Positions 28,902 to 40,585 of a DNA stretch of 64,000 bases are shown in pieces. The notes below the pieces were generated by a model. The model did no database searches. It was not told the DNA's origin and worked only from the letters and a program-made list of their open reading frames with translations. How positions within the stretch are numbered: position 1 is the first letter of the stretch; every line of letters starts with the position of its first letter. Origin of the DNA: Lachancea mirantina (Eukaryota; Ascomycota; Saccharomycetes; Saccharomycetales; Saccharomycetaceae); assembly GCA_900074745.1 (NCBI GenBank), contig LT598465.1, positions 248,001 to 312,000 on the forward strand, read 5' to 3'. Made by a program: the position numbers and the translations under genes.

Positions 28902-29929
28902 CCCACCGAGCTTTAGACAAACATGCATAATGACTGCAACGAAAGCTAATTCTGTAGATTTAGAAGATAATACATATATACATTGTAAAGCATAGTGAGT
29001 TTTGAGAACGGCGTGGTAGCACGTGATCACCATGACTTAATAAAAGAGATGAACGGAACAATAGATCGAATCCGACCAGAAGAACCTCTGAGAGTCCCAA
29101 CCATCCTTCCAAGGACACCGAGTCACACCGCCGCAATCATACCACCCGAGGTATGATAAATCGAACACCTGCAAACCATTTTCCACGTTACTCTGCTTGT
29201 CACAGAAAAAACGGTCGATGCAAATGATACTACAAAAAAGCGTATTGAAGTTTGCATTCGTCAGTAAAACAGATTTCCACATAAATTGATTATTAATCGG
29301 CCCCAACAAGGTGTTGATTGACGGTATGTTTCTATTCATATCACACTCAATATTGCCTATACCAAAATAGTCCCATCGCTGTCGACGACGTCTGATCTCG
29401 TGGAGTCAAGTTAAACATCCCTTCGTCGCTTATTCTATCAAACACTACCTCCCTGCTCATCCTATCATTGGCAAATAAATTCGGTGAGGTGATGATGTCA
29501 TGGCTGTCATTGACACCCCTGGAGTTATGTTACCTCGTTGAGGTGCCGCATGCTGCGGCTTCGTAGGAAGTCCACCTCTTTAAGTTGGATTTCCAGGAAC
29601 GGTGCTTGAAAACGCCGAACCTCCGAGGGAGACATATATTGGCCCATCTTTTATAGACGTTTGTTGCCCGCGAAGCGTATACTTAGAAGGTTAGTTTCTC
29701 TATTCGAAACACGTATGAGTCGCCTCGTTAGACAGAATTGGGTCTATCATTAGCGAATGAGAACAGATGCGAATGGAGCCATGCAAGCAGTAGCTGACGT
29801 TACCGAAAGATTGGAATGTAAAGAGACTGACAAGGAACTCTAGCCTCTAGAAAGGGAAGAGTATATGCCAAGCAGATTTATTCGCGAAGCGTTGCCAGAG
29901 AGGTCTCCCGCGTTAGAAATGGAAAATGT
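28902..29929. other. Gene-poor tract after the transporter gene
   Basis: This interval has no recognisable gene. A 100-codon frame on the minus strand (29037-29339) has the odd sequence GLQVFDLSYLGWYDCGGVTR, which looks protein-like but matches no family I know; it could be a remnant. From about 29500 onward the base composition resembles the decayed retroelement tract that follows, but I cannot assign domains to it. Confidence 0.4.
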
Positions 29930-31460
29930 ACTCGAAGACGGCAAAGAACGCCGATGTGAAGCCAGAGGACACCGGCAGAGACCGGTAGTGTAAGGTTCAG
30001 AAGCCGAGACTTGAAGCTGCTCATTAAGCTAAGGCCGTGGTTGCCCGTCGCCTTTGATAGCGGATGGAATATCAAAGCTGAAGAGCTCTTCAACATACCT
30101 GTAATCGCCATTGTAGAAATGGCGATCTGCAATAGAGCGTTACCCCAGAGTGGGCTAAGAGACGAGATATTGAACTCGATGAGTGAAAAGAAGACTCAGA
30201 TCTTTGAGAAAGTACGGAGGACCGTGAAAAAGACGGCCTGCCCGATAATAGTAAATATTGCACAAGGATTGCAAATCAAAGAAGCAATCAGAAGCCATGA
30301 GGCGAAAGAGTATAGAGATACTCATGACAAAGAGACTGGCCAGTGTGGAAAGTACCACAAAAGGGGTTTGAGTAGCCCTTCAGAGATGGAAAGGTACAAA
30401 AGGAAAGGTACCAAGCTCAACGTTTAACCGCACTACGCAGAGTAATAGTAGCGAATACAGGTAACCAGAGACGCTGGCAGAGGCCGGGAAAGTACGGAAT
30501 CATCGAAGCCACACATGAAGGAACAGTGGCGCGCTCATCTGTCCCTTCAATTAGAGGATGGAGCGTTAGATGATCCGACAGTCTAGCTACCTGCGCGGAC
30601 CATTGTAAGAAGCTCTACATCAGAGTGTTATCCCGGTATGGGTTAAGGAATGCTAGCTGAATGAGCCAGAACAAGACTTATGATACAGAAAGTTACTAAA
30701 GAAAGCATTGCAGAGTTAACAAAGAGTCTGTCGCCAAGAGAGCGAATAAAGCGAAGGCTTTCGAATGGAGATAGAGAATCCGGAATGTCCAAAAGCTTAT
30801 TACGTCAGAGCTATTGAGCACCGCCTCAAATAGCAAACATTACGGAAAGGTCGTTGCGGTAGAGAAGAAACTACAAGGAAGTCATCAACAGAGAATAAAG
30901 ATGCGTATGCAAGGAGTTTGATCAACTCGAGAAGCATAACACGTGGGGTTTGAGCAACCCAATAGATATGGAAGAGGTACCAAAGAATAGACTGAGCTCA
31001 ATGTTTTTTTTTAACCAAACTAGACGGTAGAACGTGCAGGTGTAATCGAAGTTTATTGGCAGGGGCCGGGAACGTACGATCCGGACGCCGAAACTTACAC
31101 AGTCGCACATGAAGCACTGATGACGTGCTTATCCATCGCGTTAGATAACGGATGGAGTATCAAACAACCAGGCCACATCCGCATACCTTCATGCACCTCT
31201 AAAGGAAGAACTCTACACCAGAGCGTCAACTCACTATGGGCTAAGCAATAGGGTATATCCAGACTCGATAAATCACTGTATGGACTCAAACAATCAGGAT
31301 CCAATTGGTACGAGGCCATAACAGACTTTCTTGTCTCAAAATGCGGACTGACGGAACTAGAGATGTGGCCATGCGTATTGGTGAAAAGGCGCAACAATGG
31401 CATCACTGATTCGTAGATGACATCATCGTTATGATTTACGATTGGATGTGCGAAGACCTA
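29930..31460 (+). mobile_element. Fossil of a Ty1/copia-type LTR retrotransposon, pol (reverse transcriptase) part, in three degenerate tandem copies
   Basis: A heavily decayed relic in sense orientation. The clearest part is the copia reverse-transcriptase signature SLYGLKQSG at 31273-31299, with recognisable RT-region sequence before it. The RT segment occurs three times in tandem. A shared GGCAGRGNCCGGNAN anchor begins at 29974, 30476 and 31058, and a TGGGYTAAG anchor begins at 30151, 30639 and 31237, so the units are about 500 and 590 bases long. Copies one and two also share a GTTTGAG(T/C)A anchor at about 30365 and 30948 before the next unit. I see no gag, integrase or RNase H region and no convincing LTR pair or target-site duplication. 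The element carries many breaks in all copies and is old. Confidence 0.75.
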
Positions 31461-32527
31461 TCGGCACATCTACGAGCTATATGAAAGAAGTTGAGGATGG
31501 CGAGCGGATTCGCCACGAGGACTTAGAGGTTATATGAGAAACCAGCGAATGCTGATGGGCAAGGGAAAAACAAGACGAGAAAATCGGCTCGTAGCAGGAC
31601 AACTAGATCCTGGAACATAGACAAGGACCATAGGAAGATGAGTCAAGGTCAGACAGTCGTGGAAGCGCTACCCACATGTTTGTGCTTTGCGAATGTCTTC
31701 GGACAGCGTACCTAATGAGGTTTACCAGCGTCGGTCGTCGAGAGGTTGTTGAACTGTTCACATAATTCGTTCATAGTTGATCTTAAAAAGTAGGTAAGGT
31801 ATTGAGTACTTGTATATCTCTCCGTGATTGCTTTAATACGATAACCATTCTACGTCTAGCCATATCTTGTCATTTTATACAATATCCGTGACGTTTGTTT
31901 GTTCGATATTTCATCTCCGCAATGAGAATTTGTAAACATTACTCTTGTTTCACAGCAAGCTTCGAGGTGAGGCGGCAGCCTCATTGCTCATCATTGATGT
32001 CTGCTCTTATTCGAGACATATCTGTACATGCAAGTCAAAACCAAGCAAGTCTTGTTTTATTCTGTCATCGTCATCACGTGACATAGGACTCCACGTAATG
32101 CCATTGGACGATACCGCATCTCGCTACCTCCTTCCAACACGCCCACTACACGCTCATAGTTAGATTTCCAGATAAGATCGTGTACTACTGAGCTGGCGCC
32201 ATGGATTGGCACGAGAGCATCGAACGGAACTGGCACAACACGTGCCACACACCCACACACCTCCCCTCTCAAAGGTTACCCGGACAGATAGAAGCCTACT
32301 GTTCGTATGAAATGCGCGGCGACTCGCTCAAATAGCTACATACGGGTGAGTAGATTTCAAGTTTAATTTGTGGGTAACGCATGAGTATTCGTACACAGCG
32401 ACTCACCTACCCTTCTCAAATCTGCCACTTATGACCCCTCGCTTTCCATAACTTTGACTAACTCGATCCTTTAAAGCCACGGCACGCAACAACAAGAACA
32501 GCATACGTGGACAACGCACAAAGGAAA
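31461..32527. other. Gene-poor tract between the fossil and the INO80 promoter
   Basis: No gene is supported; the frames present are short and unlike any protein I know. An isolated ATCACGTGAC E-box is at about 32074-32083. Part may be further eroded retroelement DNA. Confidence 0.45.
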
Positions 32528-32560
32528 AAAAATCACCCATGTCTTGCATGGGTGATTTTT
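32528..32560. repeat. Perfect 14-bp stem hairpin
   Basis: AAAAATCACCCATG (32528-32541), a TCTTG loop, then CATGGGTGATTTTT (32547-32560). The stem is perfect and flanked by an A-run and a T-run, so it looks like a bidirectional rho-independent terminator, although this is a yeast. It is 416 bases before INO80. Confidence 0.8.
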
Positions 32561-32671
32561 CCGTACACCGATTTTTCGACCAGGAACATCCTAAAACCCC
32601 AAAAACGCCCCTACCTCTAGTAGACCATGTCTCTTACCTGTGTTTTGCGTTGTCTCTTGTATTTCTTGCGT

Positions 32672-32698
32672 CTTACATTTCTTACATTTCTTACATTT
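32672..32698 (+). repeat. Short tandem repeat, CTTACATTT x3
   Basis: Three exact 9-base units of CTTACATTT, followed by a partial unit, lie in a pyrimidine-rich stretch in the INO80 promoter. The region 32760-32975 after it becomes G+C-rich toward the INO80 start. Confidence 0.85.
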
Positions 32699-32975
32699 CT
32701 TATCTACCACTTTTACGTTTTGCCCTTTCCTGCGTTGTCTCACCTCTGCAATAGCCAACAGGAGGTCTCTCTTGAGTTGGTGAAAATTTTTCTGTTGTGG
32801 CCAAGCGGGCCGTGGTCTTGAAATAGGAGAACGTGCAAGCAACGATCGCTGAGTTGCAACGGGTGCGTCTGTTCAAGGATCAAGTCGGTCCCAGAAAAAA
32901 AGTTTGGGACACCAGGCGAACAAACCGGAAAGAAACCCGAAAAGAAGCCGACAGTAGGAGCCATTGCAAGGACGA

Positions 32976-35900
32976 ATGTCGCTGGCCGCGTTGTTGAACG
33001 ACGAGGACCGCGAAGCGGGCCGTGAAGCGGGCGGTGAATCGTACGTACAGGCCCTGATGGACGAGTTTCAGCAAGTGGCGCGGCGAGACCGTGTCGAGCA
33101 GCGGTACCAGGACTGGAAGATGCTGAACTACCAGGAATTCGAAGTGGTGGGCGAGTGGAACAACCAAGCCCGGGAGCTGGGCAGCCACGGGTGCGAGAAG
33201 CTCGTGGCGAACATGGAGGAGAAACGACAAGAAGCAGCGCGGTTGCAGGAGTTCCTGGAACAGCGTGAACGGGCTGTGGAACAGTACTGGGAGCGGCAAG
33301 ACCGCGCTCGCGAGCTGCGAGCGCGTGAGGAAGAAGAAGAGCGTGCGGAACGGGCAGAGTGTGCGAAGCGCGCCGAGAGAGAAGCTGTGGGCCGAAAGGG
33401 ACCCGTGGTGAGTGGCGACGACAAGATCGAGGCCAGCGTTGAAAACAGCGACGAGGACGTCGAAGACGTCGAAGACGTCGAGGATGTTGACGAAGACGTC
33501 GCCAACGGAGAAGACTACGAGCCCGAGGAAGTCGTTTTTCAAGACGACGACGCCAACGACAAAGATTTCATGCTGGAAGACGACGCCAAGTCGGACGCCG
33601 GCAAGCCCAAGAAGGTCGACCTGTCGTCCGAGCGCAACAAGATCCGGCGCGAGATCGCGAAAATGGTGAACAAGAACAAGAACGTCAAGGCCAAGAAACG
33701 GAGATTCACGAACTCGACGATAATCGACCACGATCCGGGCGAGAAACTGGAGCTCAAGATCACGCTCAAGCAGTACCACGTGCGGCAGCTCAAGAAACTC
33801 ATCGCGGAGCAGAAACGACTTCGTGAAGAAGCCGCTGCAGGCTACAATGGAGGCGGCGAAAACGGCGGCATCAGTGGTGCCGGTGCCGCTGGCGCTGGCG
33901 CCGGTGAAAACGGGGACGGCGACAACAGCGCCGGCGGCGCAGGTGCAGGAGGTCCCGCCGCGAAACGACGCAAGACTGGCAAAAGCGACGGTACCGGTGG
34001 CATACAATCGACTGTCGACGGGTTGCCCACATACGGCATGAAGATGACCGTTAAAGAAGCCCGCGCCGTCCAGCGTCACTACGACAACACCTATTTCACG
34101 ATCTGGAAAGATTTGGCGCGCAAGGACTCGGCCAAGATCGCCCGGCTCGTACAACAGATGCAAACTACACGGGCTCTCAACTGCAAAAAAACGTCGTCGT
34201 TAGCGGCACGCGAAGCCCGCAAGTGGCAGATGCGTAATTTCCGACAACTCAAGGATTTCCAAACCAAGGCCCGCCGTGGTGTGCGCGAGATGTCTAGCTT
34301 CTGGAAGAAAAACGAGCGTGAGGAAAGAGACCTCAAGAAGAAAGCCGAGAAGGAGGCCATGGAACATGCCAAGCGCGAAGAAGAAGAACGTGAAAACAAA
34401 CGGCAAGCGCGGAAACTCAACTTCTTACTCACGCAAACGGAGCTTTACTCGCATTTTATCGGCAGCAAGATTAAAACCGATGAGCTCGAGGGCAATATGG
34501 CCGATTCTACGCTGAAAAACAAGCCCAAAAACGATTCCAAATTGGATCACATCGATTTGGCCAAGACGCAGGCCGCGAAAAACGATTTCCACGCGATCGA
34601 TTTCGATAACGAAAACGATGAGGATTTGCGGTTGAAAGCGGCCCAAAATGCTTCTAACGCATTGCTTGCCACCCAGGCCAAAGCTCGTGAATTCGATGCC
34701 AACCCAGACGAGGACGAAGAACTCAATTTCCAAAATCCAACTTCCCTCGGCGAAATTACCATTGATCAACCTAAATTACTCACTTGCACTTTGAAAGAGT
34801 ACCAGCTCAAGGGCCTTAACTGGCTTGCAAACCTTTACGACCAAGGTATCAACGGTATCTTGGCAGACGAGATGGGACTTGGTAAAACCGTGCAATCTAT
34901 TTCGGTGCTGGCACACCTCGCCGAAAGGTACAACATCTGGGGGCCCTTCATAGTCGTCACTCCAGCATCCACTTTGCATAACTGGGTCAACGAAATCTCT
35001 AAATTTGTTCCTGATTTCAAAATCCTTCCTTATTGGGGGAACGGAAATGATAGAAAAGTGCTCAGAAGATTTTGGGACCGGAAACATTTACGGTACGGCA
35101 AAAATGCGCCCTTCCATGTCATGATCACATCTTATCAAATGGTAGTCTCGGACGCGGCCTATTTGCAAAAAATGAAATGGCAGTATATGATTCTCGATGA
35201 AGCACAGGCCATCAAATCCTCACAATCTTCGCGCTGGAAAAACTTGTTGAGCTTCCACTGCAGAAATCGACTTCTGTTGACCGGTACACCCATCCAGAAT
35301 AATATGCAGGAGTTATGGGCCCTTTTACATTTTATCATGCCCTCTTTGTTCGATTCCCATGACGAATTCAGCGATTGGTTTTCTAAAGACATCGAATCTC
35401 ATGCGCAATCCAATACGAAGTTGAATCACCAGCAATTACGGAGACTGCACATGATTCTGAAACCTTTCATGTTGAGACGTATAAAGAAGAATGTGCAGTC
35501 GGAATTGGGCGAGAAAATCGAGATCGATGTTATGTGTGATTTAACCCGAAGACAGTCAAAGCTCTATCAAGTGCTTAAGTCTCAGGTATCTGCTGCTTAC
35601 GATGCAATCGAAAATGCAGCCGGGAACGACGAAGCATCTTCTGATCAAAACCTTATCAATACCGTGATGCAATTCAGGAAAGTTTGCAATCATCCGGATC
35701 TTTTTGAAAGAGCGGATGTGAGCAGCCCTTTTGCGTTCGCAGAATTCGGCGAAACTGCGTCTCTTTTGCGCGAAAGTGATGAATTGGATGTCACGTACTC
35801 AACAAAGAACTTCATTACTTACACTATGCCGCGACTGATCTACAATGAGTTGTTGATTCCAAGCGTAAACAGCGCCAAAAGCATCAAAGACAAATTTCTC

Positions 35901-37028
35901 AATCATTCCATGAATATTTTGCATCCAATGAACTCAAGACAACTGTGTCTCGCATTGGCATTACTCACCGATTCTTCTGAAAATGATCTTTTCAAAAATT
36001 CTCAAACTAATGTGCTCCGCAAGGCAATTCAGCTTGCAAGCTCTTGCGATTATTCCATTGACGAACTCAAAGCCAGATCTCTCCGCGTGGCACATTCATT
36101 TTCTGTGCCCGATAGAACGACTTTACTTGTTAACCAAAGCCACCAAACGACAGGTGGCGTTTTAGAATCTTTGCTGAATGTCAAATCTCAAATTTACGAA
36201 GATCAGTACATGAACGTTTGGCAACCTGCATATCATCCTGCAGCTTGCGCTCCTCCAGTTGAACTCAAAGTTTTGGGTTCTAAGCATTTCGATTCCACCT
36301 TTAAGAGAGAGCTTTTCGAGCCGAAGGTCACTCGGGCTCTAAACCCAATAGCACCAAGAATTCAACAAGAGATGTTCACCAAGCATAAAATCCCTGTTTC
36401 TGAATTCCCTAAATCTGACCTGTATCCAAAGCCTCTTAACAAGAGCTTCACTTCCACCATATCTATGCCTTCGATGGATAGATTTATCACAGAGTCCACG
36501 AAATTAAAGAAGCTCGATGAGATGCTGGTGGATCTCAAGAAGGGCGACCATAGAGTTCTAATTTACTTTCAAATGACGAAAATGATGGATTTGATGGAAG
36601 AGTATCTGACATACAAACAGTACAAACATATTCGTCTTGACGGTTCTTCAAAGCTTGAAGACCGTAGAGACCTTGTCCACGATTGGCAAACAAGACCAGA
36701 AATTTTCATTTTCCTGCTCAGTACAAGGGCCGGTGGACTTGGTATCAACTTAACAGCAGCAGATACGGTCATTTTTTATGATTCAGATTGGAACCCTACC
36801 ATAGATTCACAGGCCATGGATAGAGCTCATAGATTGGGTCAAACGAGACAAGTCACTGTCTACAGATTGCTTATCAAAGGAACCATAGAGGAAAGAATGA
36901 GAGACAGGGCAAAACAAAAAGAACATGTTCAGCAAGTCGTCATGGAGGGCAAGACTCAGGAGAAAAACATTCACGAAGTGTCCGCAAATGGCGTATCCGC
37001 CTTTCCCCGTGCAAATACTAAGTTTTAA
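32976..37028 (+). CDS. INO80: Chromatin remodelling ATPase Ino80
   Basis: The start is put at ATG 32976 because [13 protein letters not shown] matches the Ino80 N-terminus (MSLAVLLNKED in S. cerevisiae). The product has 1350 residues (1489 in S. cerevisiae). In order: a charged coiled-coil N-terminus, acidic [12 protein letters not shown] repeats (about 160-175), and a Gly/Ala-rich insertion (about 290-325). The DBINO domain (about 350-490) follows, then the SNF2 ATPase with DEMGLGKT (Lys637) and the DEAQ box in [11 protein letters not shown]. After the family's long insertion comes the C-terminal helicase lobe, with [15 protein letters not shown] near 1250 and [17 protein letters not shown]. 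Ino80 slides nucleosomes and handles H2A.Z in transcription and repair. The first 1.4 kb are far richer in G+C than the rest. It converges on NUT1. Confidence 0.97.
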   Translation: MSLAALLNDEDREAGREAGGESYVQALMDEFQQVARRDRVEQRYQDWKMLNYQEFEVVGEWNNQARELGSHGCEKLVANMEEKRQEAARLQEFLEQRERAVEQYWERQDRARELRAREEEEERAERAECAKRAEREAVGRKGPVVSGDDKIEASVENSDEDVEDVEDVEDVDEDVANGEDYEPEEVVFQDDDANDKDFMLEDDAKSDAGKPKKVDLSSERNKIRREIAKMVNKNKNVKAKKRRFTNSTIIDHDPGEKLELKITLKQYHVRQLKKLIAEQKRLREEAAAGYNGGGENGGISGAGAAGAGAGENGDGDNSAGGAGAGGPAAKRRKTGKSDGTGGIQSTVDGLPTYGMKMTVKEARAVQRHYDNTYFTIWKDLARKDSAKIARLVQQMQTTRALNCKKTSSLAAREARKWQMRNFRQLKDFQTKARRGVREMSSFWKKNEREERDLKKKAEKEAMEHAKREEEERENKRQARKLNFLLTQTELYSHFIGSKIKTDELEGNMADSTLKNKPKNDSKLDHIDLAKTQAAKNDFHAIDFDNENDEDLRLKAAQNASNALLATQAKAREFDANPDEDEELNFQNPTSLGEITIDQPKLLTCTLKEYQLKGLNWLANLYDQGINGILADEMGLGKTVQSISVLAHLAERYNIWGPFIVVTPASTLHNWVNEISKFVPDFKILPYWGNGNDRKVLRRFWDRKHLRYGKNAPFHVMITSYQMVVSDAAYLQKMKWQYMILDEAQAIKSSQSSRWKNLLSFHCRNRLLLTGTPIQNNMQELWALLHFIMPSLFDSHDEFSDWFSKDIESHAQSNTKLNHQQLRRLHMILKPFMLRRIKKNVQSELGEKIEIDVMCDLTRRQSKLYQVLKSQVSAAYDAIENAAGNDEASSDQNLINTVMQFRKVCNHPDLFERADVSSPFAFAEFGETASLLRESDELDVTYSTKNFITYTMPRLIYNELLIPSVNSAKSIKDKFLNHSMNILHPMNSRQLCLALALLTDSSENDLFKNSQTNVLRKAIQLASSCDYSIDELKARSLRVAHSFSVPDRTTLLVNQSHQTTGGVLESLLNVKSQIYEDQYMNVWQPAYHPAACAPPVELKVLGSKHFDSTFKRELFEPKVTRALNPIAPRIQQEMFTKHKIPVSEFPKSDLYPKPLNKSFTSTISMPSMDRFITESTKLKKLDEMLVDLKKGDHRVLIYFQMTKMMDLMEEYLTYKQYKHIRLDGSSKLEDRRDLVHDWQTRPEIFIFLLSTRAGGLGINLTAADTVIFYDSDWNPTIDSQAMDRAHRLGQTRQVTVYRLLIKGTIEERMRDRAKQKEHVQQVVMEGKTQEKNIHEVSANGVSAFPRANTKF

Positions 37029-37159
37029 TTTTTATACGACAGAAATTACCATCGGCTCTTTTTGCATTCCTTCTACAGTTATATATGTAATGTGCATTCG
37101 CTTAAATGTAATATAAAAGAACATTCTTAATCTTAATCTCCATCTCCGAGGCAGGATTT

Positions 37160-40100
37160 TCAGATGACAACAGTGTCCAGTAGTCTAACATACCTGCTAT
37201 GATATTCATCAACATCCGACGCAAGGCTGTCTTTGTAGTTAGTGTCATGCCGCAACTCATCTGTTGCTAGCTTCTTTTCATGCAAAATTCGAGCAAACGA
37301 TGATCGCAGAAGTATTGGAACACGTCTTTCCATCATATCGCGTTCAAGTCTTTCCTGATTTAATAATTCAGGGTCGTTACCGGCAGTGCTGGTGTCCTCT
37401 CCGAACAGCATGTCGAAATCTTCGTCTGCTTGCTGTTCAACCTTCATATCAGGCTCATATTTAAGTTCTTCACTTTGCTTCAGAGAAAGCGATAGAGTAT
37501 CCTCCGTAGACTCCATATATTGAAGTAAGTAAACCTTGTTTGAGAACAGACACATATCATGAAAAACCAAAAAGTAAAACAGCAAGTCAAGACAATTCTG
37601 CGATTCAATAACGTGCGTTTCAATTTTGGAATTTTGAGTCGAAGTAGCGAGCGTCTTTTCCTTTAAACTTTCCAGAACTTCTTCTAAAAATCGCCCCGGA
37701 GTAATAATTGATACTAAGGTCATCAGATAATCAAGATTGAAGTAGGTACTGCTGTGAAGATTCCAGAAAGAATTTATCTGATTTGTCAAAATACTGCTAA
37801 TGGTAGTTTCATTGGTGATAATGAAGGGAGCGTAAATGACATCTTTCTGAGAATATCCATTTGAATTTGACAACAGACGAGGGTCGACATTGTAGACAAT
37901 TCCAGTTTTCAGTGAATCTTCTAAGTGAGAAATCAAGGACTCTAGCTTTGGATGTCCCTGGGCATCTGCAGAATAGATTCCATAATTGGGCTGTGTTTGA
38001 CTTCTGAAGGCTCTCAGAGCTTTGAGAAGTTTAGGTGCGTTGAGTCTCAAAATGATTGTGTGAAGAGGTCTCGATTCATCATTTAAGGTTGCTGGATTAA
38101 TTAAGGAGTTGAGCATCTCAAGTAGAGACTCAAAAAATTCGTCAGAACTTCCTTTGCTCTTCACTGTGCACAGATACGGCTCGAGCCAAAAAACGATACC
38201 AATCATACCAATGATCATAAAAGGCTGTAGAAAATATTCAAAACCCCCAATGAGAGGTGAAACGTCTCTAAGAGCACCAACTTCAACGCTTTCCACACTT
38301 TGTTTGAAAATGAAGGGAACAAGGTGGGCTAGGTCTTTGACACCGGTCGATTTCATAAGAGAATCAGATATCGATCCGTTTATGAAAAGATCGCGGAACC
38401 ACGTTTCTAGCAAGTTCTTGTTCTCTTGAGCGCCATTGGAAAGTTCAAGTCGATCAGGAATCTGCCCTAGGTGAGAGACGAAATCTAATATGAAGGAATT
38501 TTGAGTTGAAAGCCGCTTAGAGCTCAAAAATATATCGGTAAGCTTTATTCCATATGTTTCTTGAAGAGTTATGAGAAAGAGTAATGCATGCGTGAAAATG
38601 ACAAAGTCGCTATTCAACTCTAGATCCGAGTCCTCCATTAAACTTTCACTAACTCGTTCCGAACGCATATCCCAGGCGTCTTCCAGGAATTCACATAGTG
38701 GAACAGCGAACTTTGAGGGAGCCACAAACGATAGAATTGACGTCAAAGAATGGCCCCAGTTCATAGTCAGAACGCAACAAATTTTGGCTACTAAGCGATA
38801 GTCGAAATCCTTAACAGCATCACAAAGTAACTGAAAAATGGTCTGAGCTGCCTCTCTTTGTTTTGTTGGTGCTACAGATTCAAAGTCCTGAAATGTTTGA
38901 ATGAGTCTGTCCCCAGTTGCAATAGTAGATGTGCCAGATGTTTCAAAAATTCCTTCAATGTCCATGGATCTCAGAGCAGTTGTGATAAATGCAGAAAAGT
39001 CATCAATTACTTCTCGGACACCTTGCTCGTTCTTCAACTTTACCGAGTCGTCGCATGACAATGACTTAATGTCTACCACTTGATCTTCTCTCAGAAAGTC
39101 GTTGAGAAGGGAAGGCGGCTGCAATTTTAGCATGATAAGATTTTTTATGAAGTCATGGCGTATGTCAAGGCTATTATTCGGAAAGTCATCAAAAAGATCT
39201 TCATTTCGTTCTTTGAAATTTTCCTTCTCCGAGCCGTAGGACCTCAAGGCCTTGGCCACTTTATCATCAACAGCTTCAATACTTTTTTGAATCAGCCCTG
39301 GATACTGGGAGGCATTTTCCATTATCAAAAGCGGCAATTGCTTGGTGATGAAAATTACCCACTGTCGTTCGAGAAGGTTGTAGTTTGAGTTAGGTTCATG
39401 ATACTGCTTGTTGCTTACGAACTGAGCAAAACAAGTAAATGTAGTTTCGATAAGATCAGAAAACACCGCTTCAGAATTGAAATTATTTGACATCTCACTC
39501 GAGTTCAATATGCTATCGATCGAGCTGTACTTCAGAGCAAAATCAGAACCACCAGCAGACCAACTTATGATTTTACTATTAAGCCACAAATTTTTGTAGT
39601 AGCGAGACATTCGGATCGCCTGATAAGATTTACCCGATTTGCGAGCACCTTCCTCTTTATAGTTATAATTGGACGGGCTCACTGCGAAATTGGGTGAGGT
39701 GGTGGCAGGTGATGTGGCTGCCCCATTGACCAGCACCGACGGTATTCCAGAACCTTGATCATGGTAATTAAGCTTCTGGGTAACGCTCCCCAAAAGCTTT
39801 TTATGAAGCAGTTTATCCGTCCGCGACAGACGTGACATCAGCGAATGAACGTGCTCGAGCACTAGCGGAGAGCTCAATTTCAAAGGTTTATTCGCCAAAG
39901 CGAGACACCTCATCAGAAACTTGGCAATGGGTTTCACGAAAAGGGGATCAATGCCATCAAAATCCCTGCTCAACAGAGACGGTAGAATAACGTCTGCCAT
40001 ATCTTGAGATACTTGTTCGATAACCAACCTGTCGGACAGTTGATGCAGAAATGCACTAGCTTTATTGAAGAGATGGATGATCAGTCTGCCATTTGTAACA

Positions 40101-40420
40101 TTGGAAAGACGAGAGAACAACTCTTCCAGCAATTGACGGTTATAATTGACAAATACCACTTCTACGACGTAATCGGCAATTAGAACACTTTTTTGAGTCT
40201 CGAGACCGCGAAAAAGCTCATCCGCGATACGCGTATATACGCTTTGTTCCTGGTGTTTGTTTTCACTTTCATCGCCATTGCTTGGCAAGGGCTCTAGCCT
40301 CTCATTCAATATTTCATTAAAGAAGTTCAAAAACTGCTTGGCAGTCAAATGTCTTTCCGAGGAATTGACAAGTAACTTAAATACGTCCTCTTTATCCACA
40401 TTCATAGATCCATCACTCAT
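37160..40420 (-). CDS. NUT1: Mediator tail subunit Med5
   Basis: The 1086-residue product compares with 1132 in S. cerevisiae Nut1/Med5. It is an all-helical protein without catalytic motifs. Family-like parts include the N-terminal FKLLVNSSERHLTAKQFLNFFNEIL, the DKLLHKKLLGSVTQKLNYHD segment near 220-240, the FGEDTS-containing acidic region near 1020 and a C-terminal VPILLRSSFARILHEKKLATDELR. Nut1 lies in the tail module of Mediator and mediates negative regulation at some promoters. The pair INO80-NUT1 equals YGL150C-YGL151W, convergent with 131 bases between stop codons. The assignment rests on similarity plus order. Confidence 0.92.
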   Translation of the reverse strand: MSDGSMNVDKEDVFKLLVNSSERHLTAKQFLNFFNEILNERLEPLPSNGDESENKHQEQSVYTRIADELFRGLETQKSVLIADYVVEVVFVNYNRQLLEELFSRLSNVTNGRLIIHLFNKASAFLHQLSDRLVIEQVSQDMADVILPSLLSRDFDGIDPLFVKPIAKFLMRCLALANKPLKLSSPLVLEHVHSLMSRLSRTDKLLHKKLLGSVTQKLNYHDQGSGIPSVLVNGAATSPATTSPNFAVSPSNYNYKEEGARKSGKSYQAIRMSRYYKNLWLNSKIISWSAGGSDFALKYSSIDSILNSSEMSNNFNSEAVFSDLIETTFTCFAQFVSNKQYHEPNSNYNLLERQWVIFITKQLPLLIMENASQYPGLIQKSIEAVDDKVAKALRSYGSEKENFKERNEDLFDDFPNNSLDIRHDFIKNLIMLKLQPPSLLNDFLREDQVVDIKSLSCDDSVKLKNEQGVREVIDDFSAFITTALRSMDIEGIFETSGTSTIATGDRLIQTFQDFESVAPTKQREAAQTIFQLLCDAVKDFDYRLVAKICCVLTMNWGHSLTSILSFVAPSKFAVPLCEFLEDAWDMRSERVSESLMEDSDLELNSDFVIFTHALLFLITLQETYGIKLTDIFLSSKRLSTQNSFILDFVSHLGQIPDRLELSNGAQENKNLLETWFRDLFINGSISDSLMKSTGVKDLAHLVPFIFKQSVESVEVGALRDVSPLIGGFEYFLQPFMIIGMIGIVFWLEPYLCTVKSKGSSDEFFESLLEMLNSLINPATLNDESRPLHTIILRLNAPKLLKALRAFRSQTQPNYGIYSADAQGHPKLESLISHLEDSLKTGIVYNVDPRLLSNSNGYSQKDVIYAPFIITNETTISSILTNQINSFWNLHSSTYFNLDYLMTLVSIITPGRFLEEVLESLKEKTLATSTQNSKIETHVIESQNCLDLLFYFLVFHDMCLFSNKVYLLQYMESTEDTLSLSLKQSEELKYEPDMKVEQQADEDFDMLFGEDTSTAGNDPELLNQERLERDMMERRVPILLRSSFARILHEKKLATDELRHDTNYKDSLASDVDEYHSRYVRLLDTVVI

Positions 40421-40585
40421 ATGACCAGCAAAAGTTTCGCAATCGATTTTAAGTCCGCCTCCGGCTTGTCCGTCTTCCCTCTCTTAGATATATTACCAGT
40501 TCTCTAATCAGTGTGATCTTAGTCCAAATAGCACCTTTTGCGTAATAAATGACACAACTCACGTGACTCGTCAAAGAAAAGAAGG

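Noticed and set aside
29878-30427. Short frames in the retroelement tract read as host genes
   Set aside because: They fall within the repeated, decayed copia segment and are explained by the fossil.
31738-31900. Solo LTR beginning TGTTGAAC near the fossil
   Set aside because: No matching CAACA end, partner copy or target-site duplication could be found.
32528-32560. Bacterial terminator or bacterial contamination
   Set aside because: The surrounding genes are yeast nuclear genes in conserved order, and RNA polymerase II does not use such terminators.
32880-34163. A 427-codon minus-strand frame antisense to INO80
   Set aside because: It mirrors the GC-rich, charged N-terminus of INO80 and has no independent protein features.
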